Translations under genes and position numbers: made by a program
Notes under the pieces: generated by a model
The model's input: only the letters and a program-made list of their open reading frames with translations
The model's database searches: none
Told to the model about the DNA's origin: nothing
Assembly: GCF_004349065.1 (NCBI RefSeq)
Contig: NZ_SMKZ01000027.1
Coordinates: forward strand, 1 to 64,000
Direction: 5' to 3'
Length of the DNA: 64,000 bases
Source: Jiangella asiatica
Lineage (GTDB): Bacteria > Actinomycetota > Actinomycetes > Jiangellales > Jiangellaceae
Shown here: positions 18,041-27,740 of the stretch, piece after piece
Layout: the number at the start of each line of letters is the position of its first letter
Numbering within the stretch: the stretch's first letter is position 1

Positions 18041-19121
18041 CCTGCCTATCCGCGACGAGCTGCGCGGCGTCGAGCCCTACGGCGCGCCGCAGCTCGACGT
18101 GCCGGTCTGCCTGAACGTCAACGAGAACCCGTTCCCGCCGTCGGAGCAGCTGGTAGCCGATGCCGCCCGGGCCGTCGCGCACACCGTCCGCGGGCTCAAC
18201 CGCTACCCGGACCGCGAGGCCACGACGCTGAGGGAACGGCTGGCCGGCTACCTCGACCGCGAGTCCGGCGTCGCCCTGCGCACCGAGCAGGTGTGGGCGG
18301 CCAACGGGTCCAACGAGATCATGCTGCAGATCCTGCAGGCCTTCGGCGGGCCGGGTCGTACGGCGCTCAGCTTCGCGCCGACGTACTCCATGTACCCGGA
18401 GTACGCCCGCGACACCTCGACGCGGTGGGTGGTCGGCCGGCGCGACGACGACTTCTCCATCGACGCCGAGACCGCGTTGAAGGCGGTCGCCGAGCACCAG
18501 CCGTCCGTCATCCTCATCGCCTCGCCGAACAACCCCACCGGCACCGCCGTACCGCTCGACACCGTCACGGCGCTGCACGAGGCCACCGACGGCATGGTCG
18601 TCGTGGACGAGGCGTACACGGAGTTCCGCCGCGACGGCGTCCCCAGCGCGCTGACGCTGCTGGCCGACCACCCGCGGCTCATCGTCGCGCGCACCATGAG
18701 CAAGGCGTTCGCCTTCGCCGGTGCCCGGGTCGGGTACGCTGCGGCGTCGGAGCAGGTGATCGACGTGCTGCGGGTCGTGCGGCTGCCGTACCACCTGTCG
18801 GCGGTCACCCAGGCCGTCGCCGTCGTCGCCCTGGAGCACGCCGCCGAGCTGCAGGCCCGGGTGGCGCAGCTGCGCGAGGAGCGCGACGCGCTCGCGGCGT
18901 GGCTGCGCGGCATCGGGCTGGAGGTCGCCGACTCCGACGCGAACTTCGTGCTGTTCGGGCGGTTTGCCGACCGGCACGCGGTCTGGCGGAGCCTGCTCGA
19001 CCACGGCGTGCTCATCCGCGAGACCGGCCCTGACGGCTGGCTGCGGGTGTCCGTGGGCACCCCGGAGGAGACGACGGCGTTCAGGGAAGCGCTCGTCGAG
19101 GTACTGAAGGAGCACACATGA
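18033..19121 (+). CDS. hisC: Histidinol-phosphate aminotransferase
   Basis: A 362-residue PLP enzyme of fold type I that converts imidazole-acetol phosphate and glutamate to histidinol phosphate. Visible are [65 protein letters not shown] and the PLP-lysine segment [18 protein letters not shown] 18033 lies inside the 3' end of hisD, and the stop overlaps hisB by 4 nt, so expression is coupled. Confidence 0.98.
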   Translation: MTDLPIRDELRGVEPYGAPQLDVPVCLNVNENPFPPSEQLVADAARAVAHTVRGLNRYPDREATTLRERLAGYLDRESGVALRTEQVWAANGSNEIMLQILQAFGGPGRTALSFAPTYSMYPEYARDTSTRWVVGRRDDDFSIDAETALKAVAEHQPSVILIASPNNPTGTAVPLDTVTALHEATDGMVVVDEAYTEFRRDGVPSALTLLADHPRLIVARTMSKAFAFAGARVGYAAASEQVIDVLRVVRLPYHLSAVTQAVAVVALEHAAELQARVAQLREERDALAAWLRGIGLEVADSDANFVLFGRFADRHAVWRSLLDHGVLIRETGPDGWLRVSVGTPEETTAFREALVEVLKEHT

Positions 19122-19717
19122 GCCGCACCGCGAAGGTCGAGCGCGCGACCAGCGAGAGCAAGGTCAGCGTCGAGCTGAACCTCGACGGCGCGGGCGTGCA
19201 CGACATCGCCACCACGGTGCCGTTCTACGACCACATGCTGACCGCCCTGTCGCGGCACTCGCTGATCGACCTGTCCGTCCGGTCCGAGGGCGACACCCAC
19301 ATCGACGCGCACCACACCGTCGAGGACACCGCCATCGTCATCGGTCAGGCGCTGCGTGAGGCGCTGGGCGACAAGCTCGGCATCGTCCGCTACGGCGAGG
19401 CGACCGTGCCGCTGGACGAGGCCCTGGCGCATGCCGTCGTCGACGTGTCCGGCCGGCCCTACTTCGTGCACTCCGGGGAGCCCGCCGGGCAGGAGTACGT
19501 GATGATCGGCGGCCACTTCACCGGGTCGCTGACCGCGCACGTGCTGGAGAGCCTCGCCCACCACGGCGGGCTGACCATGCACGTGCGCGTGCTCGCCGGC
19601 CGCGACCCCCACCACATCGCCGAGGCGCAGTTCAAGGCCGTCGCCCGAGCGCTGCGTACCGCCGTGGCCATCGACCCGCGCGAGCGTGGCGTCCCGTCCA
19701 CGAAGGGCGCGTTGTGA
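19118..19717 (+). CDS. hisB: Imidazoleglycerol-phosphate dehydratase
   Basis: A 199-residue monofunctional HisB, the dehydratase acting sixth in the pathway. Metal-binding motifs are intact: [51 protein letters not shown] and [11 protein letters not shown]...[16 protein letters not shown]. There is no phosphatase domain, as usual in actinobacteria. It ends the first his block; the next gene lies on the opposite strand 20 bp away. Confidence 0.98.
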   Translation: MSRTAKVERATSESKVSVELNLDGAGVHDIATTVPFYDHMLTALSRHSLIDLSVRSEGDTHIDAHHTVEDTAIVIGQALREALGDKLGIVRYGEATVPLDEALAHAVVDVSGRPYFVHSGEPAGQEYVMIGGHFTGSLTAHVLESLAHHGGLTMHVRVLAGRDPHHIAEAQFKAVARALRTAVAIDPRERGVPSTKGAL

Positions 19718-19737
19718 CGCTGCGGCGCGGGCAGCGG

Positions 19738-20925
19738 CTAGGGCAGGTCGGCCAGGAACGCCGCGAGGGTGGCCTCGTAGCGCCGCGGGTCGCGGTTCCA
19801 GCTCTGCACGTGCAGGGCTTGCGTCCGCAGGTAGGTGACCAGGTCGGGCCGGGCCGCGGCGAACGCGTCGGACGAGGTGACGGGAACCGTCGGGTCGTCT
19901 GCGCCGTGCACCAGCAGTACCGGGACGTCGAGCTCGTCGGCGTGGACCACCTGATCCATGGCCCAGACGTTGATGCCGGTGCGGGCACGCACCACCGACC
20001 CCGCGACGGTGGCGCCCAGCGACGGCAGTCCGCGCTGACGTGCCTGGTAGACCAGGATGTCCGGCCAGGACAGCGCCGGGGAGTCGTACACGACACCGGC
20101 GATGTCGTCGGTGCCCTCTCGGCGCTGCGTGCGCAGGTAGTTGCCGACGATGGCGCCGCCCATCGAGTAGCCGACCAGGACGACGTCGCGGGCGCCGCGG
20201 CCCCGGGCGTCGTCGACGGCGGCGGCGAGGTCGGCGGCTTCGGTCCAGCCCAGACCGTACGCCCGCTGCGGCGTGCCCGGGGCACCGTCGTCGTTGCGGT
20301 AGGCGATGGACAGCTGCGGGTGACCCAGCCGGTGCAACGCTGGGATGAGCCGGTGCGCCTCGGCACGAGTGGCGCCGCGCCCGTGGACGTGGACGACCCA
20401 GCGGTCGGCAGGTCCTGGGGCACCGCGGGCCGCCGACGGCGCCGGCACCAGCGTCGCCGGGTAGCGGCCGAGTGGGCCGTCGTACCAGCTCTCCTCGAGC
20501 TTCAGGCCGCTGACCTCGGCGAACGCCACGAGGTCTGCCGGCGCGGCGTAGGAGTCGATGCGCACCTGGGTGCCGGCCTCCGGGCGGTCCGGGTAGGGCA
20601 CGAGCCCACGCACGACGACGCCGTCGCCGTCCACCGTCACGTCGCCGCCGGCCCGCGCGTAGCCGCCGGGCCAGTGCAGGCCGATCACGCCAGGGTGGTC
20701 GGCGTCGTCGCCGGACAGGGTGATCGACGACGCGCCGGTCTCGAGCACGCGCAGCGGGAACTCCGGCGGCTCCGGGCGCACCCGCAGCAGTTCGTCGGCG
20801 AAGTACCAGCCGCCGGCGCCGGTGGTGGCCAGGGTGAGCCCGGCCACCGCGGCCGAGCCGACCGCCATCCGTCGCGGCCAGCGCCGTGGGACCAGCTGTG
20901 CACCGGTGCGCTCGTCCAGACTCAC
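19738..20925 (-). CDS. Membrane-anchored alpha/beta hydrolase, antisense inside his cluster
   Basis: A 395-residue protein. The first ~25 residues are basic and lead into one membrane segment (MAVGSAAVAGLTLATTGAGGWYF). An N-terminal beta-rich region follows, then an alpha/beta hydrolase core with VVHVHGRGATRAEAHRLIPALHRLGH, the nucleophile elbow GYSMGGAIVGNYLRT, the acid loop LLVHGADDPTVP and a late histidine (LHVQSWNRDP). It is probably an esterase or lipase at the membrane; the substrate is unknown. It is transcribed against hisDCBHAF and sits between hisB (20 bp) and hisH (29 bp), so it must share a very short divergent promoter region with hisH. Confidence 0.88.
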   Translation of the reverse strand: MSLDERTGAQLVPRRWPRRMAVGSAAVAGLTLATTGAGGWYFADELLRVRPEPPEFPLRVLETGASSITLSGDDADHPGVIGLHWPGGYARAGGDVTVDGDGVVVRGLVPYPDRPEAGTQVRIDSYAAPADLVAFAEVSGLKLEESWYDGPLGRYPATLVPAPSAARGAPGPADRWVVHVHGRGATRAEAHRLIPALHRLGHPQLSIAYRNDDGAPGTPQRAYGLGWTEAADLAAAVDDARGRGARDVVLVGYSMGGAIVGNYLRTQRREGTDDIAGVVYDSPALSWPDILVYQARQRGLPSLGATVAGSVVRARTGINVWAMDQVVHADELDVPVLLVHGADDPTVPVTSSDAFAAARPDLVTYLRTQALHVQSWNRDPRRYEATLAAFLADLP

Positions 20926-20954
20926 GATCGCAGTGTGACATGCCGAGGTGACAG

Positions 20955-21590
20955 ATGAGCGGTCGCCGCGTCGTCGTGCTCGACTACGGTTCGGGCAACG
21001 TGCGCTCCGCCGTGCGGGCGCTGGAGAAGGTCGGCGCCCAGGTCACGCTGACCGCGGACCGTGCCGCCGCGGCCGACGCCGACGGGTTGGTCGTGCCGGG
21101 GGTGGGTGCTTTCGCCGCCTGCATGGCCGGGCTGCTGAAGGTGCGCGCGCCGGAGGTCGTCGGGCGGCGCCTCGCCGGCGGCCGGCCGGTGCTGGGCATC
21201 TGCGTGGGCATGCAGGTGCTGTTCGAACGGGGCGTCGAGCACGGCGTGACGACCGAGGGCATCGGCGAGTGGCCGGGCACCGTCGAGCGTCTGCGCGCCA
21301 GCCCGCTGCCACACATGGGCTGGAACAGCGTCGACGTGCCGGCCGGCTCGACGCTCTTCGACGGCATTGAGAACGAGCGGTTCTACTTCGTGCACTCCTA
21401 CGGCGTACGGAGCTGGGAGCTGCCTCCACCGGAGCGGATCAAGCCACCGGTGGTCGTCTGGTCCGAGCACGACGGCGACCGTTTCGTCGCCGCCGTCGAG
21501 AACGGGCCCCTCACGGCGACGCAGTTCCACCCGGAGAAGTCCGGTGACGGCGGGCTGCGGCTGCTGGAGAACTGGGTGAGAGGGTTGTGA
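20955..21590 (+). CDS. hisH: Imidazole glycerol phosphate synthase, glutaminase subunit
   Basis: A 211-residue class I glutamine amidotransferase that feeds ammonia to HisF. The catalytic triad is Cys83 (GICVGMQ), His192 and Glu194 (FHPEKSG). Start motif [13 protein letters not shown] and PHMGWN are typical. Its ATG lies 29 bp from the start of the divergent hydrolase gene, which leaves room only for a minimal promoter. The stop overlaps or abuts the methyltransferase gene. Confidence 0.97.
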   Translation: MSGRRVVVLDYGSGNVRSAVRALEKVGAQVTLTADRAAAADADGLVVPGVGAFAACMAGLLKVRAPEVVGRRLAGGRPVLGICVGMQVLFERGVEHGVTTEGIGEWPGTVERLRASPLPHMGWNSVDVPAGSTLFDGIENERFYFVHSYGVRSWELPPPERIKPPVVVWSEHDGDRFVAAVENGPLTATQFHPEKSGDGGLRLLENWVRGL

Positions 21591-21592
21591 CA

Positions 21593-22333
21593 GTGACCAA
21601 CTGGGACTCGCAGGCCTACGACCGCGACTTCGCGTTCGTGGCCGCGTACGGTGCCGAGCTGCTGGACTGGCTGAGCCCGCAGCCCGGCGAGTCCATCCTG
21701 GACCTCGGGTGCGGCACCGGTGAGCTGACCTCACGACTCATCGACGCCGGGGCTCGGGTCATCGGCATCGACGCCGACCCGGCGATGATCGAGGCGGCCA
21801 GGGAACGGCTCGGTGACGCCGCGGAGCTGCGGGTCGCCGACGCGCACGACTTCACCGTCGACGAGCCGGTCGACGGCGTCGTCTCCAACGCCGCGCTGCA
21901 TTGGATGCCGGCGCAGGTCGAGGTGCTCGGCTGCGTCTCCGACGCGCTGCGCGACGGCGGGCGGTTCGTCGCCGAGATGGGCGCCACCGGCAACGTCGCC
22001 TCCATCACCGCCGCGGTCGACCGCGCCAGCCGCGAGGCGGGCCTGCCGGACCGGGCGTGGCCGTGGTTCTTCAACTCGCCGGCCGAGTACGCGGCCATGC
22101 TCGAGGACGCCGGGCTCGAGATCAGGCAGCTGGACTTCTACGACCGGCCGACCAAGCTGACCGGGGCCGACGGGCTGGCGAAGTGGCTGGCGATGTTCGC
22201 CGGCGCCGCCATCGAGGACCTGCCGCCGGAGGCGTTGCGGCGCGCCGAGGACCTCGCCCGTCCCACGCTCTGGCACGACGAAGCCTGGTGGGCGGACTAC
22301 CGCCGCCTCCGTTTCCGCGCCGTCAAGATCTGA
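21593..22333 (+). CDS. SAM-dependent methyltransferase inside his cluster
   Basis: A ~246-residue class I methyltransferase. SAM-binding motif I is ILDLGCGTGELTSRLI, followed by GIDADPAMIEAAR, DAHDFT and a post-motif region VVSNAALHWMPAQ. It resembles the trans-aconitate/malonyl-type small-molecule methyltransferase group, but the substrate is not known. GTG 21593 has GAGAGGG at 21578-21584 at good spacing; GTG 21587, overlapping the hisH stop, is the alternative. It has no known role in histidine synthesis. Element B2 follows its stop. Confidence 0.9.
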   Translation: MTNWDSQAYDRDFAFVAAYGAELLDWLSPQPGESILDLGCGTGELTSRLIDAGARVIGIDADPAMIEAARERLGDAAELRVADAHDFTVDEPVDGVVSNAALHWMPAQVEVLGCVSDALRDGGRFVAEMGATGNVASITAAVDRASREAGLPDRAWPWFFNSPAEYAAMLEDAGLEIRQLDFYDRPTKLTGADGLAKWLAMFAGAAIEDLPPEALRRAEDLARPTLWHDEAWWADYRRLRFRAVKI

Positions 22334-22346
22334 CCCCACCTCCCGG

Positions 22347-22427
22347 AATGATCACGTTCAGCACGAGATCTCGTGTCGCACCATGTGTGCAAGCCTCGTG
22401 ATGCGCGAGCAATCCTGGTGATGCACC
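22347..22427. repeat. Palindromic element B2 (degenerate right end)
   Basis: A 39-bp core (22347-22385) starting AATGATCACGTTCAGCA and containing the perfect palindrome CACGAGATCTCGTG. The right half retains AATCCTGGTGA, similar to AATCCTGCTGA in B3, but the terminal inverted repeat is lost. It lies between the methyltransferase stop and the priA ribosome-binding region, inside the his operon. Confidence 0.75.
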
Positions 22428-22447
22428 GCAGAAGGGAATGGACAGCC

Positions 22448-23173
22448 GTGACCACGTTGGAGCTGCTGCCCGCCGTCGACGTGACGGAGGGCCGCGCCGT
22501 TCAGCTCGTCCAGGGTGAGGCCGGTACCGAACGGTCGTACGGCGACCCGCTCACGGCCGCGCTGAACTGGCAGCGCGCCGGCGCGCCGTGGGTGCACCTG
22601 GTCGACCTGGACGCGGCGTTCGGTCGTGGGTCCAACCGCGAGCTGCTCGCCGACGTCGTGGGCCGTCTCGACGTGGACGTCGAGCTGTCCGGCGGCATCC
22701 GCGACGACGACTCGCTGGAGAACGCGCTGGCGACAGGATGCCGGCGGGTCAACATCGGGACCGCGGCGCTGGAGGACCCGGACTGGACGGCGCGGGCCAT
22801 CGCCCGGCACGGCGACCGCGTCGCCGTCGGCCTCGACGTGCGCGGCACCACGCTCGCCGCCCGCGGCTGGACGCGCGAGGGCGGAGACCTGTGGGAGGTG
22901 CTCGCGCGGCTGGACCGCGACGGCTGCGCGCGCTACGTCGTCACCGACGTGAACAAGGACGGCATGCTGCGCGGCCCCAACCTGGACCTGCTGCGCGAGG
23001 TGTGTGCGCGCACCGACAAGCCGGTGGTGGCCAGTGGCGGCGTGTCCACCCTCGACGACGTCGCGGCGCTGCGGTCGCTGGTGCCGCTGGGCGTCGAGGG
23101 CGCGATCATCGGCACGGCGCTCTACGAGGGCAACTTCACCCTCGAGGAGGCGCTGAAGGTGGCGACGGCGTGA
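22448..23173 (+). CDS. priA: ProFAR isomerase, PriA-type (HisA/TrpF bifunctional)
   Basis: A 241-residue (beta/alpha)8 enzyme. In actinobacteria this HisA form also does the TrpF step (phosphoribosylanthranilate isomerase). Support here is phylogenetic and contextual: no trpF is found although trpE, trpC, trpB and trpA are nearby. Motifs are [69 protein letters not shown] and [12 protein letters not shown]. The catalytic aspartates in AVDV and TDVNKDG are present. GTG 22448 is the start; the stop overlaps hisF. Confidence 0.95.
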   Translation: MTTLELLPAVDVTEGRAVQLVQGEAGTERSYGDPLTAALNWQRAGAPWVHLVDLDAAFGRGSNRELLADVVGRLDVDVELSGGIRDDDSLENALATGCRRVNIGTAALEDPDWTARAIARHGDRVAVGLDVRGTTLAARGWTREGGDLWEVLARLDRDGCARYVVTDVNKDGMLRGPNLDLLREVCARTDKPVVASGGVSTLDDVAALRSLVPLGVEGAIIGTALYEGNFTLEEALKVATA

Positions 23174-23931
23174 GCGTCGCGGTCCGCGTCATCCCCTGCC
23201 TGGACGTCGACGCCGGGCGCGTCGTCAAGGGGGTGCGCTTCACCGACCTGCGCGACGCCGGCGACCCCGTCGAGCTGGCCGCCGCCTACGGTGCCGAGGG
23301 CGCCGACGAGCTGGTGTTCCTCGACATCACCGCGTCCAGCGACGACCGCTCCACCATGTACGACGTGGTCGCGCGCACGGCCGAGCAGGTGTTCATCCCG
23401 CTGACCGTCGGCGGCGGCGTCCGCTCCGTCGACGACGTCGACCGGCTGCTGCGCGCCGGCGCGGACAAGGTGGGCGTGAACACCGCCGCCGTCGCCCGGC
23501 CGGAGCTGGTCGGGGAGATCGCCGGCCGGTTCGGCGCGCAGGTGCTCGTGCTGTCCGTCGACGCCCGGCGCGGCGGCGGCACCGAGTCCGGCTTCGAGGT
23601 GACGACGCACGGCGGCCGGCGGGGCACCGGCATCGACGCGGTCGCCTGGGCCGCGCGCGCCGCCGAGCTCGGTGCCGGCGAGATCCTGCTGAACTCGATG
23701 GACGCCGACGGCACCAAGGACGGCTACGACCAGGACATGCTGGCCGCGGTGCGCGCCGTCGTCGACGTTCCCGTGATCGCCAGCGGGGGAGCGGGCGAGC
23801 TGGCGCACTTCGCGCCGGCGGTGGACGCCGGCGCCGACGCCGTCCTGGCCGCGAGCGTCTTCCACTTCGGCGACCTGCGCATCGGTGACGTGAAGGGTGC
23901 ACTGGCCGCCGCCGGTCACTCCGTCCGCTGA
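23170..23931 (+). CDS. hisF: Imidazole glycerol phosphate synthase, cyclase subunit
   Basis: A 253-residue (beta/alpha)8 cyclase that joins ammonia from HisH to PRFAR to make IGP and AICAR. Signatures are [17 protein letters not shown] with the catalytic aspartate, [49 protein letters not shown] with the second catalytic aspartate, and [16 protein letters not shown] 23170 overlaps the priA TGA by 4 nt. Confidence 0.98.
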   Translation: MSVAVRVIPCLDVDAGRVVKGVRFTDLRDAGDPVELAAAYGAEGADELVFLDITASSDDRSTMYDVVARTAEQVFIPLTVGGGVRSVDDVDRLLRAGADKVGVNTAAVARPELVGEIAGRFGAQVLVLSVDARRGGGTESGFEVTTHGGRRGTGIDAVAWAARAAELGAGEILLNSMDADGTKDGYDQDMLAAVRAVVDVPVIASGGAGELAHFAPAVDAGADAVLAASVFHFGDLRIGDVKGALAAAGHSVR

Positions 23932-24063
23932 CGACGGGGCGGGGGATCGGCGGGGATCGCGGTTCAGGGGTGTCGGTGGCGGTTGGTACCGTACAAAGCC
24001 GGGCACCCCACGGATTCGCGACGGTTCAGCACGCCTGCTCGCAGGACCCGTGGCCGCGACGCG

Positions 24064-25878
24064 ATGAGAGCGAGTGATGTGAGGGACGAGCGGCAGGCGA
24101 CCCTGCGCGAGGGGTTGCGCATCCTCGTTCGGGCCATGCGGGACGAGCCGGTCATTCTCGGTGTCGCGGTGGCCGGCAGCGCGGTGTACGGCATCGCGAC
24201 GGTGGCCGCGGCCGAGGTCATCGGGCGGGTCACCGACCAGGTGGTGGTGCCGGCGTTCCGCGACGGCGAGACCACCACCAGGGCACTCGCGCTGGCTGCG
24301 CTGGCGATCATGGTGACGGCGCTGGTCAAGGCGGCGGGCATCGTGGTGCGGCGCTACTTCGCCGGGCTCGGGCAGTATTCGCTGAACGCCCGCTACCGGC
24401 GCCGGGTCACCCGCCAGTATCTGCGGCTGCCATTGTCGTGGCACCATCGGCACTCCACCGGCAAGCTGCTGTCCAACGCGAACGCCGACGTCGAGGCGAC
24501 GTTCTGGCCCATCGCGCCGCTGCCGTTCGCGCTGGGCGTCGTGGTCATGCTGGTGTTCGCGCTGGTGTCCATGTTCCTGGCCGACCCGCTGCTGGCGCTG
24601 GTCGGCGCACTGGTGTTCCCGGCCATCCTGCTGCTGAACTTCGTCTACCAGCGTCGGCTGTCGCCGCTGGCCACCCGGGCGCAGGCACTGCGCGCGGAGC
24701 TTTCGGGAGTGGCACACGAGTCGTTCGACGGCGCGCTCGTGGTGAAGGCGATGGGCCGCGAGGCCGACGAGACCACGCGGTTCGCGAAGGTCGCCGGCCA
24801 GCTACGCGACGCGAACGCGGCGGTCGGCCGGGTGCGCGGCGCGTTCGACCCGATGCTGGAGGCGCTGCCCAACCTGGGTGTGCTGGCGGTGCTGGCCATC
24901 GGGTCCGCGCGGGTGGCCGACGGCACCCTCGAGGCCGGCACGCTGGTGCAGGTGGCGTATCTGCTCACCATCACCGCGTTCCCGATCCGGGCCATCGGCT
25001 TCGTCCTCGGCGAGCTGCCTCGGGCCACCGTCGGCTGGCGACGGGTGTCGGCGGTGCTGGACGCCACCGGCGCGCTGCCGCACGGCACCGGCAGCCTGCG
25101 CGGGCAGGGCGACGCGGCTCACCTCGGCATCCGTGACGTCAGCTACTCCTACGTCGAGGGCACCCCGGTGCTCGACGGCGTCCACCTCGACGTCGAGCCC
25201 GGCCGCACGGTCGCCGTCGTCGGCTCCACCGGTTCGGGCAAGTCCACGCTGGCCAGCCTGCTGGTCCGGCTGGTCGACCCGCAGACCGGCGCGGTGCTGC
25301 TCGACGGCACCGACGTGCGTCAGCTGGAGCCCGGCGCCGTCGCCGGGGCGGTCTCGCTGGTCTTCCAGCAGCCGTTCGTCTTCGAGGACACCGTCCGCGA
25401 CAACGTCACGCTCGGTCTCGAGGCCGGCGACGACGACGTCTGGGCGGCGCTGCGACTCGCCCAGGGCGCCACCTTCGTCCGCGAGCTCGACGGCGGCCTC
25501 GACGCGCGCATCGGCGAGCGCGGTGCCACTCTCTCCGGTGGCCAGCGGCAACGGCTGGCGCTGGCCCGGGCGCTCGTGCGCCGGCCGCGGCTGCTCGTGC
25601 TCGACGACGCCACCAGCGCGGTCGACCCGGAGGTGGAGCGGCGCATCCTGGCCGGACTGCGCGAGGCGGCGCTGCCGTCCACCGTCGTCGTCGTGGCCTA
25701 CCGGCGGGCCACGATCGCGCTGGCCGACGAGGTCGTCTATGTCGACGAGGGCCGGGTTTCCGCCCGTGGCGTCCACGCCGACCTGCTGGCGCGCTCGCCC
25801 GGATACCGCGACCTCATCACCGCCTACGAGCGCGACGCCGCCGAACGCGCGATGGACCGGACGGAGGACGCGTCGTGA
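24064..25878 (+). CDS. ABC exporter half-transporter, degenerate-site subunit
   Basis: A 604-residue fused membrane-ATPase protein with six transmembrane helices (residues ~30-320) and one nucleotide-binding domain. Walker A is GSTGSGKST (from ~387) and the signature LSGGQRQ is canonical. However, the catalytic Walker B glutamate is replaced by Asp515 (VLDDATS), and the H-loop histidine by Tyr546 (VAYRRAT). This is the pattern of the partner that contributes the non-hydrolysing site in heterodimeric exporters. ATG 24064 precedes family-like sequence; upstream in-frame codons do not match. It overlaps the second half-transporter gene by 4 nt. The substrate may be a drug, lipid or peptide. Confidence 0.94.
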   Translation: MRASDVRDERQATLREGLRILVRAMRDEPVILGVAVAGSAVYGIATVAAAEVIGRVTDQVVVPAFRDGETTTRALALAALAIMVTALVKAAGIVVRRYFAGLGQYSLNARYRRRVTRQYLRLPLSWHHRHSTGKLLSNANADVEATFWPIAPLPFALGVVVMLVFALVSMFLADPLLALVGALVFPAILLLNFVYQRRLSPLATRAQALRAELSGVAHESFDGALVVKAMGREADETTRFAKVAGQLRDANAAVGRVRGAFDPMLEALPNLGVLAVLAIGSARVADGTLEAGTLVQVAYLLTITAFPIRAIGFVLGELPRATVGWRRVSAVLDATGALPHGTGSLRGQGDAAHLGIRDVSYSYVEGTPVLDGVHLDVEPGRTVAVVGSTGSGKSTLASLLVRLVDPQTGAVLLDGTDVRQLEPGAVAGAVSLVFQQPFVFEDTVRDNVTLGLEAGDDDVWAALRLAQGATFVRELDGGLDARIGERGATLSGGQRQRLALARALVRRPRLLVLDDATSAVDPEVERRILAGLREAALPSTVVVVAYRRATIALADEVVYVDEGRVSARGVHADLLARSPGYRDLITAYERDAAERAMDRTEDAS

Positions 25879-27659
25879 GCACCGCATCCCGGCTCGGCGA
25901 CGTCCGGATCGACTCCGCGTGGGGGACGCTGCGCCGTGGCCTGGCGCTGTCGCCGGAGATCACCCACGGGCTGACGCTGACGCTGCTCCTGGCGGTCGTC
26001 GCCACCGCCGGCCGCGTGGTGGTGCCGGTCGCCGTCCAGCAGACGGTCGACGGCGGCCTGAACGCCCCCGGCGGCGCCGACATCGGCTACGTCCGCTGGA
26101 TGGTGGCGCTGGCCGCGGGCGGTGTACTGGTCACCGTCGTCGCCGCCTATCTGATGAACCGCCGGGTCTTCAGAGCCAGCGAGGCCGGCCTGGCGACGCT
26201 GCGGACCAAGGCGTTCCGGCACGTCCACGACCTGTCCGTGCTCACCCAGGACACCGAGCGGCGCGGCTCGCTGGTGTCCCGGGTCACCAGCGACGTCGAC
26301 ACGATCTCGCAGTTCGTCCAATGGGGCGGGCTGATCATGCTGGTCAGTATCGGACAGCTGATGATCGCGACGGTCCTCATGGCCGTCTACTCGTGGCAGC
26401 TGACACTGCTGGTCTGGATCTGCTTCCTGCCACTGTTCCTGGCGCTGCGGACGTTCCAGCGGATGCTGTCCGCCGCCTACATGACCGTGCGCGAGCGGGT
26501 CGGCTTCATGCTGGGCGCCATCTCCGAGTCGGTCGTCGGTGCCCAGGCGGTGCGGGCCTACGCGGTCGAGGCGCGCACCCAGCGGCGCATCGACGACGCC
26601 GTCGAGTCGCACCGGGCGGCGGCGAGCCGGGCGCAGCGGCTGGCGGCGACGGCGTTCTCCACCGGCGAGGTGGTGGCCGGCCTGGTCAACGCCGCCATCG
26701 TCGTGGTCGGTGTGCTGCTGGGGGTCGCCGGCGACATCACCCTGGGCCGGATGCTGGCGTTCCTGTTCCTGGTCACGCTGTTCGTGGCGCCGGTCCAGGT
26801 GGGCACGGAGGTGCTCAGCGAGGCCCAGAACGCCATCGCCGGCTGGCGTCGGGTGCTGGGCATCCTCGACACGCCGGCCGACGTCGTCGACCCGGGTCCC
26901 GACGGAGTCAGCCTGCCGCGCGGCCCCGTCGACGTGCGCTTCGAGAAGGTGTCGTACGCCTACCCGAACGGGCCGACGGTGCTGCGGGACGTCGACGTCG
27001 CCATCGCGCGCCACACCCGGGTGGCCGTGGTCGGTGAGACCGGGTCGGGCAAGACGACCTTCGCCAAGCTGCTCACCCGGCTCATGGACCCGGTGTCCGG
27101 CCGGGTGCTCGTCGACGACACCGACCTGCGCGACGTGCGCTTCTCGTCGCTGCGCGAACGGGTGGTCATGGTGCCGCAGGAGGGATTCCTCTTCGACGAC
27201 ACGCTGGCGGCGAACCTGCGCTACGGGCGTCCGGGCGCCACCGACGACGACCTCTGGCTGGCCATCACCGAGCTGGGGCTGGCCGAATGGGCGCAGACGC
27301 TGCCGGCCGGGCTGGACACGCCGGTCGGGCAGCGGGGCGAGTCGCTGTCGGCGGGGGAGCGGCAGCTGGTGGCGCTGGCCCGGGCGTACCTGGCCGACCC
27401 GGACCTGCTGGTGCTGGACGAGGCCACCAGCGCCGTGGACCCGGCGACGGAGGTGCGGCTGGCGCGAGCGCTGGAGGGCATCTCGCGCGGGCGCACGTCG
27501 GTGACCATCGCGCACCGGCTGTCCACGGCCGAGGCCGCCGACGAGGTGTTCGTGTTCGACAAGGGCCGGCTCGTGGAGGCCGGCCCGCACGCCGAGCTGG
27601 TGCAGAAGGGCGGCGTCTACGCCGGCCTGCACGCGGCCTGGATCAGCCAGTCCCGCTGA
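25875..27659 (+). CDS. ABC exporter half-transporter, catalytic-site subunit
   Basis: A 594-residue six-helix plus ATPase half-transporter. Walker A GETGSGKTT, Walker B with Glu516 (VLDEATS) and H-loop His547 (IAHRLST) are intact, while its signature is LSAGERQ rather than LSGGQ. Thus its own ATP site uses the good signature of the first subunit, and its weak signature completes the degenerate site of the first subunit. The two proteins therefore fit a BmrC/BmrD-like heterodimer. GTG 25875 overlaps the partner gene. A bidirectional hairpin terminator follows. Confidence 0.94.
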   Translation: MSTASRLGDVRIDSAWGTLRRGLALSPEITHGLTLTLLLAVVATAGRVVVPVAVQQTVDGGLNAPGGADIGYVRWMVALAAGGVLVTVVAAYLMNRRVFRASEAGLATLRTKAFRHVHDLSVLTQDTERRGSLVSRVTSDVDTISQFVQWGGLIMLVSIGQLMIATVLMAVYSWQLTLLVWICFLPLFLALRTFQRMLSAAYMTVRERVGFMLGAISESVVGAQAVRAYAVEARTQRRIDDAVESHRAAASRAQRLAATAFSTGEVVAGLVNAAIVVVGVLLGVAGDITLGRMLAFLFLVTLFVAPVQVGTEVLSEAQNAIAGWRRVLGILDTPADVVDPGPDGVSLPRGPVDVRFEKVSYAYPNGPTVLRDVDVAIARHTRVAVVGETGSGKTTFAKLLTRLMDPVSGRVLVDDTDLRDVRFSSLRERVVMVPQEGFLFDDTLAANLRYGRPGATDDDLWLAITELGLAEWAQTLPAGLDTPVGQRGESLSAGERQLVALARAYLADPDLLVLDEATSAVDPATEVRLARALEGISRGRTSVTIAHRLSTAEAADEVFVFDKGRLVEAGPHAELVQKGGVYAGLHAAWISQSR

Positions 27660-27678
27660 GGCCCTGCCGCGCCACGAT

Positions 27679-27719
27679 CTTCGGCGGTCGGCCACGCGAT
27701 GGCGGGCCGACCGCCGAAG
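27679..27719. terminator. Bidirectional hairpin between convergent genes
   Basis: A perfect 15-bp inverted repeat, 27679-27693 (CTTCGGCGGTCGGCC) with 27705-27719, and an 11-nt loop. It lies 20 bp after the exporter stop and about 20 bp after the stop of the opposed lipoprotein gene, so it can end both transcripts. Confidence 0.75.
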
Positions 27720-27740
27720 GTCATGCGGTCAGGCGACGGG

